A DNA stretch of 24,286 bases. Origin: a virus. The notes below the pieces were generated by a model that was given only the letters and a program-made list of their open reading frames with translations, was not told the DNA's origin and made no database searches. Below are positions 9,607-18,978 of the stretch, one piece after another. The stretch lies in IMG/VR virus record IMGVR_UViG_3300020395_000098, positions 1 through 24,286 of that record. One strand, written 5' to 3'. The stretch's first letter is position 1. The number at the start of each line of letters is the position of its first letter. The position numbers were made by a program, and so were the translations under genes.

Positions 9607-12600
9607 CTACATCGCTTTGATGAGGTACTTAGAACGATGATATTTAGTGACAAGAGATAAACTATCTTGAACACTTGCAGTACCTGCTACAGATATTGGT
9701 GTGGATGTAGATAGAGTTAATGTACCATCAGTGAATCTAATATTAGAATCTCTTGCAGTAACTACTCTTCTAATCTCATCAATACCATCTTCAGGTCCAC
9801 AATCACCATCATTACCAGGAATTGATGCATTTAATGTTGGAACAAATATTCTTTCAGTGTATGTTGCATACCTAACACCAAACAATGCAAGACCCCAGTT
9901 ATCATTAACAGATCCACCTTGTTCATTTGGGTTGTCTCCTGAACCATCTGGTCTTGTTTGTCTTATTATTAAATATATACCATTTATTCTTGCATCACTT
10001 TCTTCATCAATATCAATACTATAATTTGCCCAACCTGAAGTTCCTACATTTTGTGGATCTGCTACAGCTTGAAGCACAGTTTCAGATGTTGCATCCAATG
10101 ATACTTTAAAATAACAATCTATTGCTTCTTCTGGTGCTTCACCACCATTAGAGTTATTACCTTTAATAACACCAAATGTAATCTTATCAGCATTAAGTAA
10201 GTTTAGAGGACCGATTTGTAAGAATCTACTACCAAGACCACTGTATCTAATATGTCTATTAGCCATACCATTACTAATGTTAGTTGCAAGTCCAAAGTTA
10301 TCACCAACAGATCCAACAACATCTAATGCTTCACTTGCTGAGTGCCATATATTAGCAGCAGCACCTGTGAATGGTGCACCAGCATTTGCTATATCATAAT
10401 TACCATCTGGGAAATTTGGAACTTCATAATATCTACCTGAAGGTGCAGATATACCAACTACATCATCATCGCCAGGTAATCTACCATAACATCCAATTTC
10501 TACTCTACCTGGATTACCATTTTGTATAGCAGCACCTTGATTACCTGCACCACCAGAACCACCATCACCAACTTCAATAAAGAATGATGTTGATATATCA
10601 TCTGAAGTTGTTAATGGTTGCATTGCTATATTCAATGCAGCACCACCACCTCCACCACCTCCAGAGGCGTTGAATCCTTCTTCTTCAAATGTTGCTGTGA
10701 GTGTGACATAACCACCACCTGTAGATCCAGATGATTCACTAGGAGAAGTGACGTAAGTTGTACTGATTGCTGATCTACCAGCATTACCACCTGATCCTGA
10801 ACCTGTATTAACATGACCAGCACCAGCGACACCACCAGCACCACCATTACCTCCACCAGTGGGGCCAGCACCACCGCCACCACCTCCTCCTCCACCAGAG
10901 GTACATCCTTTTGATCCACCACTTCCACCAGGATTGAATGTAAATAGATTTGCTTCATATAATCCACTGGTAGGTCCGAGACCTGCACCACCAGTCCAGC
11001 ATGGGTCAGTGATACCACCACCGTTCCATCCTCCACCTGAACCACCGCCACCGCCACCGCCGCCAGCAGCAGCGATTGCTTGACCAAAACCAACATTTAG
11101 AGACGTGCATCCACCGCCACCTCCTCCAGATCCACCATTACCCCATGCACCTGAACCTGATGTACCACCATTAGCACCATTAGCACCAGAACCACCATTA
11201 GCTGATGGTTCACCTACACTTCCTACTTGTTGGTTTACACCTGGATCTCCTTGTTGTCCTATAGTCCAATCAAGTACACCATTAAAATTCAACAATCTTC
11301 CTGTGACCCTTCTACCTGGAGATCCAGTACCACCACCATAACCAACACATCCTCCTATACCATTAGCAGGACCATTACCACCAGCACCACCAGAAATATC
11401 AAAGTCTACATATGAAATTGAAGCAATTTCCTCATCTGGTACTCCAACAATATCATTAACATCTATACTACCAGTAGTAACGTTTGTACCAGTAGTTATC
11501 AATTCTTCTACCCTAATCTCCCATAGATTAGTACCTGCACTAACTCCCTTACTATATCTAAATGAACCAGCAGTATTTCCAGTTACTATCTGTGCACCAT
11601 CTGCGTTAGAACCAACACTTGCACCATTATAATAGTATGTGTATGTTCCACCTCCACCTCCACCTTGTAACTGTTGCTCTGATACATCACAAACCCAATT
11701 CATTTCTGATGTACTATTAAAGGAATTTACATATGCTCCTGTTATTGAACTAACTTCACAAAGATCAAACCTTTGAGTTGGAGAATGCTCATAAGTAGGG
11801 AATTGCATTTGTTGTACTTCTATTTCATACCTAGTTTGTGGTTGATTATTAATAGCAACAATTTCTACCTTAGCATTACAGTCATTTCCATCACCATCCT
11901 TGAAACATAAACCAGGAAATGCTGGTGGTGATGGAATTACATCAAATCCAGCAGCATTCATACCTGTTATAGTACAAGGATAAATTGTATTAGCTGTTAC
12001 TGCTATGTTAACATGAGTAGTATCATCTACACCTGATGTTTGTCCCTGATTCTGAGTAAATGATACAGTTTGTCCTCCAATCTGCCATGATACAGTTCCT
12101 AATGCATATCCATTAGATCCACCGTCTAACCATTCAAAACGAAAATCTACTTGAGCAAATCCAGTACCAGTAACTTTTAAATCTCCACTACCACCTATAA
12201 ACTCAACTGCAATATCAGAAGTACCTGCTAATTGAGTTCCTCCTTTAAATCTATAACAACCCCAATAGTTCCATAGACCATTTTCATATGTTGGACCATT
12301 TCTTCCATATGGGTTGACTGCTCTTAAAACTCCCTTATAATAAAAATGGTATCCCATCAGGCCAGATTTATTCTGAGGATTAGGATTTCCTGGATCTATA
12401 ACCAAACCATTTGGATTTGAACAGGTCTCCATAAAGTTTTGTGCAGTGAAGTTTGCACCAGGTCCATATACAGTAGTCCAACTTTCATCTCCCGTTTGTC
12501 CAAATATAGTTGAACCTTGAATCTGAGTACCAGCACCAAGATCCCAATTTAAACCAGCAGTAAAAGTTGGTGGAACCTTCCAAAGATTTTGCTGTCCTAA

Positions 12601-15600
12601 ACCATTAGGACTATTAACTGCAGTTGTTTTAATCTCAGCTGTACGAACTGGTGATATTTGTATAGAACATGGCCATGTTGTCACCCATGATCCCGTAGAT
12701 TGTCCCGTTAATTCAACATAATTATTACCAGCACTATAAGCAGGACCATATACTTGTGTCCAACTAGTAGTTGATGTGCTCCAAGTCTGTGTTGCACTTC
12801 CTGTTGATAGAAATTCATCATATGAACCAGCACCACCATTACCTCTATCATTCCATCCAGCTATTGGTGGCAATCCACCAGCAGGAACTGCACCATTACC
12901 TATACCACCAGTAGTTCCGTTATCACCATTAGATGTAATATTGAATGTAAATCTAGGATCAGTGAATATCTCTGTAGGTATTGTCCATGTACCACCTTGT
13001 CCACCTTGACCTCCATTAGTACCAGCTTGTCCACCTTGTCCACCACCAGCAGTAATAGTATATGGATTACCATCAACAGTTAAAGTTACAGAGGAATCAA
13101 ATCCATTTCCACCTGAACCTGAGGAACCTCCTCCTCCACCTCCACCACCTGCAATTCTCATGGTATAAGATGTAATATTTTCTCCACCAGCATTTGCTGC
13201 TATATTTGCAGTACCACTATCATATGTGTTTATAAATCTTTCTTCACCAGTTCCTGGTGTAGTAACTATGATCTCTTTACCACCAATAACAGTATTATCA
13301 TCAACCACCCAAACTCTTGGTGTTGGTGTAACAGGAACTTCAGTGAAATATCCTGACGCTAATCTAACAGAACCAAAACCAGCAGATTGAGTTTCATCAC
13401 ATAAGCATTGGAATGATGCTAGTGTAAAGTTAGCTTCTAAAATAGTATATGCACCATCCAAACTAGTTTGTGTGTTTGATAGTATTATATTATCACCAAT
13501 TTCAAATGTATGATTTGCTGTGAATATTATTGTTAGAACACCATTTTGAGCAGCAGCACTAACAATTGGAAGTGATCCTGGTTCTGTAATCTTATAGTTA
13601 TAGCATCCATCCCAGTTACCATCTTCACCTGCTCTTAGTCCAATTTTTGCAAGACCATAGGCATCATATCCATTAGGATGGAAAGTAGTACCAACTGGAG
13701 TATTTAATGTACCACTAATATTATTTGCACTCCTATACTCACCAATTGGATCACCACCTGATACATTACTATCAGATGTCTGTTGTATTTCTATAGTTAA
13801 AGGTTGTTCAGCAGCATCACGATATATTGCAGGTATATCAATTTCTCTATTCTTCCATACTTGATAACTTGCATCATATGCACCAAATCCAACACTATTA
13901 TTGTTTATATTATATGAACCAGCAGATTCCATCAATTCATACCATGTTGATGTTGGAGCACTACCAGCACCTGTAAATCTTATTCTAAGATTATCACCAA
14001 CATCATCACATCTTTCACCACCATTAATATCATTACCAGCAATTCCTAATGCAAAGAACTTACTATATCCTTCAACATTTAAAGTGAATGATGCATCTCT
14101 AGTTGCTTGATGAGTTGCGAACGTTGTACTACCTGGACTACCAAATGCTAAGTATTGTGATCCACTACCAGGACTCACAAATCCACCAACTTCTCCTACT
14201 CCATTACCCCAATTAAGTAATGCAGTACCATTTAATGTCCATACAAGCTCAGCATCAGTAACATCCCATGTCTTATCTGGTAATGCGTTTGTTTGTTCTT
14301 TTAATCCAATACCTTCTACATTACCAAATGTAGATGTCTTTGGACTTAATGGTCTATATCCTAACAATCCATGAGAGTGACCTAATGTTTCTCCACTGGG
14401 TAAATTAGGTATAAAGTTCTCAATATATCCTTTTACCTTACCATATCCTGTAGTAAATGTATCAACACCTTCTGCGTTAGCTTCAGTAACATCATCTGGT
14501 TCACTATGTAATAAGTTATGTAAGTGTGATGGTGGTCTTGCAAAGATATAATCTTGAATTGGTCCTACAGTATATTTCTTTTCACCAGTTAAATATGGTT
14601 GAACTAATGTAGTAACATTTGCATATCCTGTAGTAAGAACATCACTTATCTCATAGAATTCAACAGGATCTTCAATAGTATCTGTACCAATAAACCATTG
14701 TCCACCAACATCACCAACATTCATGGTGATTCTATCTCCTACCAAAGGAGTACCAGCACCATTAACACCTTGACCAAATCCAATTAACTTTCTATCTCTA
14801 TAATCAGGTACTCTAAACTTACCAAGTACCTGTGGTAAATCTGAAATACTAAATGCTTTTCTTATTTTAATACGTGGTTGGTTAGTTAAGTCACCAATAA
14901 TTACATCTAAACTTGTGTCTACAATACCAGAATTACCACCAGTAACATTAAAATTCTGTGTTAGCTGTGGATTTCTATTGTATAATGGTATTAATGATCC
15001 AGCACCAGCAGTAAAATCTTGATATGTACAAATCTGTTGTGAATTATTTAATGTTGCTTGTACATGAAATCTATAGATATGCTTCTCACCTGTTGGTGGT
15101 TGTGGTCCTGAATAACCATTATTAACCCATTCAGGAGCAGAACCAATTGATGATTGTTCTACAGTATTTTGTTGCAATACAACACCAGCAGGCATTTGTT
15201 GGTTAACACTAAATCCTGTAAATGTATTTGGTATATTCTGAACATGCCAATTAGTTCTTACATCTGTAGATAAATCTTCAATTAATATTTCATAGGTATC
15301 TACAATAACACCAACAGGTAAACCACTTAAGTTTGCCCATGAAAATGCTGGTGTATCATTATTAGCATTAGCATATTGAGAATAACCTGTAGGGTATCCT
15401 TGTCCAGTTAAAGGATCATATGTTCCTGGATCAAGAGCAGGTACAGTACCATAATTAGTCTCTGGTAATACAAGAGGATAATTTAGATCTGCTGTCTGTA
15501 TTAATGTTATTGATGTTATGACCCAGTTAACAGTACCACCTGGACTACCACCTGTATTATTATCAGGATCATAATTTATTAATAACCTGAATACATGAGT

Positions 15601-16131
15601 ATCAGCTTGTGATGCAAGTGATTGAAATGTTTCTGAATATTCTAAAAGATATTGTGTACCTTGTACTACTTGTCCATTAGCAGTAGGATAATCATTTAAT
15701 AATTCAAATGTTAATTGAGCACCATTTGGAACTACTCTTGTATACTCAGTAGAATTTGGTATTGGTTCTGAATGTATCTCAGCATATACATTACCATTAT
15801 CTACAAATGTTCTATAAACTGTACCTGGTGCACCAGATACCTCTGATCTTATAGCATTATTTGATGTTGCTTCTGTTGTTAAATTATAATCATTACCTAT
15901 CTTTTCATATAATAATGGATACTTCCTAATATCATACTGTTCACCATCACAATATAAAAAATTTCTATAATTATATGATGGATCCAAACCACCATTTCCT
16001 TCCCCAGTTATTGACGATCCTACATCAGTAGAATAACTATCTACCAATGAAGGAACGATAGCACCTATGCTCATATAAGAGCCAGTTTTATCGCTATAAA
16101 AATTTGGGTAAGGAGACCTATATTGTACCAT
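9607..16131 (-). CDS. Giant glycine-rich tail adhesin/fibre-like protein with split collar domain and PEBP-like insert, 2174 aa
   Basis: The start ATG 16129-16131 overlaps the previous stop by one base. The N-terminus (residues about 19-84: SIGAIVPS ... FLYCDGEQYDIRKYPLLYEK) is the first half of a phage tail-collar domain, and the second half appears only at about 430-455 (LPQVLGKFRVPDYRDRKLIG). Between them, residues about 258-365 (DTPAFSWANLSG, NWHVQNIPNTF, NGYSGPQPPTGEKHIYRFHV) match the PEBP/YbhB pattern. H-x-H motifs follow (PSHLHN, LGHSHG). Poly-Gly blocks lie at about 993-1046, 1489-1494, 1580-1605 and 1650-1830, recalling glycine-rich phage adhesins. A domain near 1955-2090 is shared with the 18979-24286 protein. 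Likely role: distal tail or baseplate adhesin that contacts the host surface. Confidence 0.8.
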   Translation of the reverse strand: MVQYRSPYPNFYSDKTGSYMSIGAIVPSLVDSYSTDVGSSITGEGNGGLDPSYNYRNFLYCDGEQYDIRKYPLLYEKIGNDYNLTTEATSNNAIRSEVSGAPGTVYRTFVDNGNVYAEIHSEPIPNSTEYTRVVPNGAQLTFELLNDYPTANGQVVQGTQYLLEYSETFQSLASQADTHVFRLLINYDPDNNTGGSPGGTVNWVITSITLIQTADLNYPLVLPETNYGTVPALDPGTYDPLTGQGYPTGYSQYANANNDTPAFSWANLSGLPVGVIVDTYEILIEDLSTDVRTNWHVQNIPNTFTGFSVNQQMPAGVVLQQNTVEQSSIGSAPEWVNNGYSGPQPPTGEKHIYRFHVQATLNNSQQICTYQDFTAGAGSLIPLYNRNPQLTQNFNVTGGNSGIVDTSLDVIIGDLTNQPRIKIRKAFSISDLPQVLGKFRVPDYRDRKLIGFGQGVNGAGTPLVGDRITMNVGDVGGQWFIGTDTIEDPVEFYEISDVLTTGYANVTTLVQPYLTGEKKYTVGPIQDYIFARPPSHLHNLLHSEPDDVTEANAEGVDTFTTGYGKVKGYIENFIPNLPSGETLGHSHGLLGYRPLSPKTSTFGNVEGIGLKEQTNALPDKTWDVTDAELVWTLNGTALLNWGNGVGEVGGFVSPGSGSQYLAFGSPGSTTFATHQATRDASFTLNVEGYSKFFALGIAGNDINGGERCDDVGDNLRIRFTGAGSAPTSTWYELMESAGSYNINNNSVGFGAYDASYQVWKNREIDIPAIYRDAAEQPLTIEIQQTSDSNVSGGDPIGEYRSANNISGTLNTPVGTTFHPNGYDAYGLAKIGLRAGEDGNWDGCYNYKITEPGSLPIVSAAAQNGVLTIIFTANHTFEIGDNIILSNTQTSLDGAYTILEANFTLASFQCLCDETQSAGFGSVRLASGYFTEVPVTPTPRVWVVDDNTVIGGKEIIVTTPGTGEERFINTYDSGTANIAANAGGENITSYTMRIAGGGGGGGGSSGSGGNGFDSSVTLTVDGNPYTITAGGGQGGQAGTNGGQGGQGGTWTIPTEIFTDPRFTFNITSNGDNGTTGGIGNGAVPAGGLPPIAGWNDRGNGGAGSYDEFLSTGSATQTWSTSTTSWTQVYGPAYSAGNNYVELTGQSTGSWVTTWPCSIQISPVRTAEIKTTAVNSPNGLGQQNLWKVPPTFTAGLNWDLGAGTQIQGSTIFGQTGDESWTTVYGPGANFTAQNFMETCSNPNGLVIDPGNPNPQNKSGLMGYHFYYKGVLRAVNPYGRNGPTYENGLWNYWGCYRFKGGTQLAGTSDIAVEFIGGSGDLKVTGTGFAQVDFRFEWLDGGSNGYALGTVSWQIGGQTVSFTQNQGQTSGVDDTTHVNIAVTANTIYPCTITGMNAAGFDVIPSPPAFPGLCFKDGDGNDCNAKVEIVAINNQPQTRYEIEVQQMQFPTYEHSPTQRFDLCEVSSITGAYVNSFNSTSEMNWVCDVSEQQLQGGGGGGTYTYYYNGASVGSNADGAQIVTGNTAGSFRYSKGVSAGTNLWEIRVEELITTGTNVTTGSIDVNDIVGVPDEEIASISYVDFDISGGAGGNGPANGIGGCVGYGGGTGSPGRRVTGRLLNFNGVLDWTIGQQGDPGVNQQVGSVGEPSANGGSGANGANGGTSGSGAWGNGGSGGGGGGCTSLNVGFGQAIAAAGGGGGGGGSGGGWNGGGITDPCWTGGAGLGPTSGLYEANLFTFNPGGSGGSKGCTSGGGGGGGGGAGPTGGGNGGAGGVAGAGHVNTGSGSGGNAGRSAISTTYVTSPSESSGSTGGGYVTLTATFEEEGFNASGGGGGGGAALNIAMQPLTTSDDISTSFFIEVGDGGSGGAGNQGAAIQNGNPGRVEIGCYGRLPGDDDVVGISAPSGRYYEVPNFPDGNYDIANAGAPFTGAAANIWHSASEALDVVGSVGDNFGLATNISNGMANRHIRYSGLGSRFLQIGPLNLLNADKITFGVIKGNNSNGGEAPEEAIDCYFKVSLDATSETVLQAVADPQNVGTSGWANYSIDIDEESDARINGIYLIIRQTRPDGSGDNPNEQGGSVNDNWGLALFGVRYATYTERIFVPTLNASIPGNDGDCGPEDGIDEIRRVVTARDSNIRFTDGTLTLSTSTPISVAGTASVQDSLSLVTKYHRSKYLIKAM

Positions 16132-17573
16132 CAGATTTTAATTAGATATTCCGTGACGATGTATGGCTGAATGTATTTATCTGCCTTCTTAGAGTTGTTT
16201 TTCTCAATAGTAATCTTAGAAACTAGTCCACTATCAGCTCTAGCAAAAGTAGCTCTTGTAATCATTTTATATGTGTGCTCTTCATCAGAATTAAAATCAA
16301 TTCTATGTCTATGAGAACCATCATTACCAGTCTCACCAACAATTGTTGTTATGTTTGCAACTCCAGTTGGTATTTGATTATAACTATCTGGATCACTACT
16401 AGAGAATGGCATATTTTTACAACCAGAACCATATCCCCAACCACTTGGATAGTTATTACTGTCTCCGTAGTTTTCTAATTCAGATGAGTTAATAGGTGTG
16501 TTTCCTTGACCATCCATGTCACAAAAGTCAACACCAAATAGAACTAAACCACAGTTACATCTCTGATACAGTGCTGGATCATAACTAACATTACCAAACT
16601 GTACTGTAAGAGGAGGAGCTGCATTATTATCTACACCAACATTACCACTACTACACCATGTATCATCGCCTAAATTTATAAGTCTATTATCCCATGAAAC
16701 ATTAGACCATGTGTTAGAACTATTTGGTTCATCAGCACATAATGCTTGCTCTGGCCATAAACAATATCCACCACTACCGAAGTTAGTACATCCATTGAAA
16801 CATGCACCATAATATGAATACCTTAAGTTACCAATAACAGTTTGGTTAGCAAAGTATGTTGTATTTCCCTGCATCAAATTCTCCCACTGATGCCTACACA
16901 ATGGTTGAGTAGTATTAGTAAACCATTGGCATATATTTAATGTACTCAATGTCTTTTCATAGTTCCTCTGTCTAGATCTAAAATAATTTTGTGAATTATC
17001 TTTCTGTCTGTGTCTAGTAGTTGTTGATCTATGTAAATGTGGTTGGAATGCAGTATGAGGAACTTCAGTTGTTGCAGTATATACACCAGTATCAACAGTG
17101 AATCTTGGTTCACCTCTTAATTCTATTGTTTGTGGTGGTATATAAAAATCTCCTGTATAACTTAATTGATATGGACTATCAATATTCTGAACAACATCTA
17201 ACTGAATACCAGATTTAAACTGAGTTGCACCATTTTCATCAGTAATCTGTAAATCATTATATAAACCAATGTTAGATGATGTTGTAGCTCTAATATGTTT
17301 ATTCCTTAAGTCTGGAAGTTGAAACTGTTCATTAGTAATAACTTGACCATCTTTTAAATATTTTGTTTCTTGACCTACTCCTAAAACTGTTGCTAGTTCT
17401 GGATAAACAGAAGCAAATAAAATACTACCATCACATCTTAAATAACCAGCAGGTAATAAATTTCTATTAACAGGATCTTTAGGATCAGTTTCCGTAAGTT
17501 CTACTGGAAATGATATAATAGAACCAGTCATAGTTCCATGTTTTGCTTTCTCTTTTGTATAAAATCTTGCCAT
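16131..17573 (-). CDS. Tail-collar-domain structural protein with cysteine-rich centre, 480 aa
   Basis: The frame starts at ATG 17571-17573, one base after the preceding stop. Residues about 15-105 form a tail-collar domain: GTMTGSIISFPVE, LLPAGYLRCDGSILFASVYP, FQLPDLRNKHIRAT. The middle (215-385) has eleven cysteines (for example FNGCTNFGSGGYCLWPEQAL, YQRCNCGLVLFGVDFC) in a Trp/Tyr/Asn-rich setting, unusual for a cytoplasmically assembled protein. Histidine motifs (HLHRSTTTRHR, SHRHRID) may bind metal, as H-x-H does in T4 gp12. The C-terminus has SKITIEKN and ends QPYIVTEYLIKI, typical of collar proteins. It is probably a short fibre or baseplate pin beside its two neighbours. Confidence 0.8.
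   Translation of the reverse strand: MARFYTKEKAKHGTMTGSIISFPVELTETDPKDPVNRNLLPAGYLRCDGSILFASVYPELATVLGVGQETKYLKDGQVITNEQFQLPDLRNKHIRATTSSNIGLYNDLQITDENGATQFKSGIQLDVVQNIDSPYQLSYTGDFYIPPQTIELRGEPRFTVDTGVYTATTEVPHTAFQPHLHRSTTTRHRQKDNSQNYFRSRQRNYEKTLSTLNICQWFTNTTQPLCRHQWENLMQGNTTYFANQTVIGNLRYSYYGACFNGCTNFGSGGYCLWPEQALCADEPNSSNTWSNVSWDNRLINLGDDTWCSSGNVGVDNNAAPPLTVQFGNVSYDPALYQRCNCGLVLFGVDFCDMDGQGNTPINSSELENYGDSNNYPSGWGYGSGCKNMPFSSSDPDSYNQIPTGVANITTIVGETGNDGSHRHRIDFNSDEEHTYKMITRATFARADSGLVSKITIEKNNSKKADKYIQPYIVTEYLIKI
16174..16181 (-). promoter_or_regulatory. T4-type late promoter octamer GATAAATA before the giant gene
   Basis: GATAAATA on the minus strand, 43 nt upstream of the start at 16131 and inside the last codons of the preceding gene. 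It is identical to the octamer at 9599-9606, at a position suitable for driving 9607-16131. A coding coincidence is possible. Confidence 0.45.
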
Positions 17574-17574
17574 C

Positions 17575-18975
17575 TTAGAATGCCCTGATGATGTACATCA
17601 TTGTTAACGAAGGTGTGTTTGGGTTTATTTGTACACTTAATGCAGTTGCTACAGATAATGGTGCTGTAGTTCCTGTAGCGATATCATTAACAAGAATGGT
17701 TGATGGTATGGATAGACTACCTCTAGACATACTAACTTCCATTGCATCATGAGTATGTGATTTTAAATCATTACTACCCCATCCTTCACCCAAATGATTT
17801 AAAGTTGTTGTATATGTATCAGTTACAGCTGTATTTATTGGTTGTAACTCACCTAATGAAGGATCATAAGGCATATCTTGAATATCTGTTAAGGGCATAC
17901 TCTCCCCTCTTTGTTTCTCAGGGATATCTACTGATGCATAATAATTTCTTCTACCATTATAATATCCAGCAGGTGGGAATGCTCCTGTATGTGCTGATTT
18001 TTGAACAGCTTCTACTGATCTGTTATCATCATTATAACCAAAGTTATCATCATAATGATAGTATCTCTGTGGTATTGCTCTAGCAGCTGCAGGTACAGCA
18101 GGTATCATCTCTAATTCAGGGTTAATATAAACTCTATTGATACCATCTGGTAAACTTATTCCACCATCAAATTCATCCCACCATGAAATATTCTTTTCAC
18201 CTGGTTTCCACCTAAGTGCTTCTGTATCTGTTTTTTGACCAGTAGGAGCAACAGCACCATAATCTGGAGATTTATCCTTTTCTGCTGCACCTGGAACAAA
18301 TTCTTGTACTCCATTACCAAATGCATAAGCACCCCAGAACTGATCAAACTCTGCAGTAGTAGCAGGTTTATGTGTATGCTCTGGTATATGATCTACACCC
18401 AATTTTCTAGGTACAACATAAGCAGTATCAAAATAGATAGGATCATCCATTGTAATACCAGTTATCCTACCAGCAAGCTGACTAGATGGTTCTAGTGTAA
18501 ATGTAATATCTACATCAGAACTAAGAAGTGTTGGTGGTTGTGTAGCATCAGGTCCGTTTTCACCAATATACTGACCCATTTCAATCTTATCTGCACCAGT
18601 AAGACTACTGCTGTTAGGTTGTTGTCTTTGTCCTTCAATATCAACTAACGCAAGTTGATTTAGATTAGGCAAACCAAACTTATCAACATGACCAAGAGAT
18701 CCATCCTTATTATATGGAAAAGCATTAACTATACCATGATTAACACCATTAACAAATCCACTACCATCTTCTGGAAATGGACCGTATTCATTACCAAATG
18801 TAGCAGCAAGCAACGGATAATCTGCAGCATTAAGAACAGCATTAGTCATACTACATATAATCCAACCTGTTGGTATATTATCCAAAGTTTGTCCTATTTG
18901 AGAACTACCGCCCCAAGGCATTATAGTGCCTATTGGAGCGAGTTTCCCTGATTTGATTCTGTTATAGAATGCCAT
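17575..18975 (-). CDS. Tail-collar-domain structural protein, 466 aa (short-fibre/pin-like)
   Basis: The frame starts at ATG 18973-18975 with GAGAGG about nine bases upstream. The N-terminal collar domain (residues about 12-115) is very clear: KLAPIGTIMPWGG, NIPTGWIICSMTNAVLNAAD, YPLLAATFGNEYG, KFGLPNLNQLALVDIEG. H-x-H motifs occur at HIPEHTHKP (about 196-203) and LKSHTHDA (about 404-411), as at the metal-binding knot of T4 gp12. The C-terminus (ATALSVQINPNTPSLTMMYI, then IRAF) is the usual end of collar proteins. Such proteins are trimeric baseplate fibres or pins that hold the phage to the cell. Assignment to gp10 or gp12 of T4 is not possible from this sequence alone. Confidence 0.85.
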   Translation of the reverse strand: MAFYNRIKSGKLAPIGTIMPWGGSSQIGQTLDNIPTGWIICSMTNAVLNAADYPLLAATFGNEYGPFPEDGSGFVNGVNHGIVNAFPYNKDGSLGHVDKFGLPNLNQLALVDIEGQRQQPNSSSLTGADKIEMGQYIGENGPDATQPPTLLSSDVDITFTLEPSSQLAGRITGITMDDPIYFDTAYVVPRKLGVDHIPEHTHKPATTAEFDQFWGAYAFGNGVQEFVPGAAEKDKSPDYGAVAPTGQKTDTEALRWKPGEKNISWWDEFDGGISLPDGINRVYINPELEMIPAVPAAARAIPQRYYHYDDNFGYNDDNRSVEAVQKSAHTGAFPPAGYYNGRRNYYASVDIPEKQRGESMPLTDIQDMPYDPSLGELQPINTAVTDTYTTTLNHLGEGWGSNDLKSHTHDAMEVSMSRGSLSIPSTILVNDIATGTTAPLSVATALSVQINPNTPSLTMMYIIRAF

Positions 18976-18978
18976 GTG

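Noticed and set aside
10632-11096. 154-codon Val/Leu-rich minus-strand frame
   Set aside because: It is a frame-shifted reading of the GGT/GGA glycine repeats inside the giant gene, with no start signal of its own.
10859-11341. Proline-rich plus-strand frames (poly-Pro proteins)
   Set aside because: They are the reverse complement of the poly-Gly codons of the giant gene, so open frames are expected there by composition.
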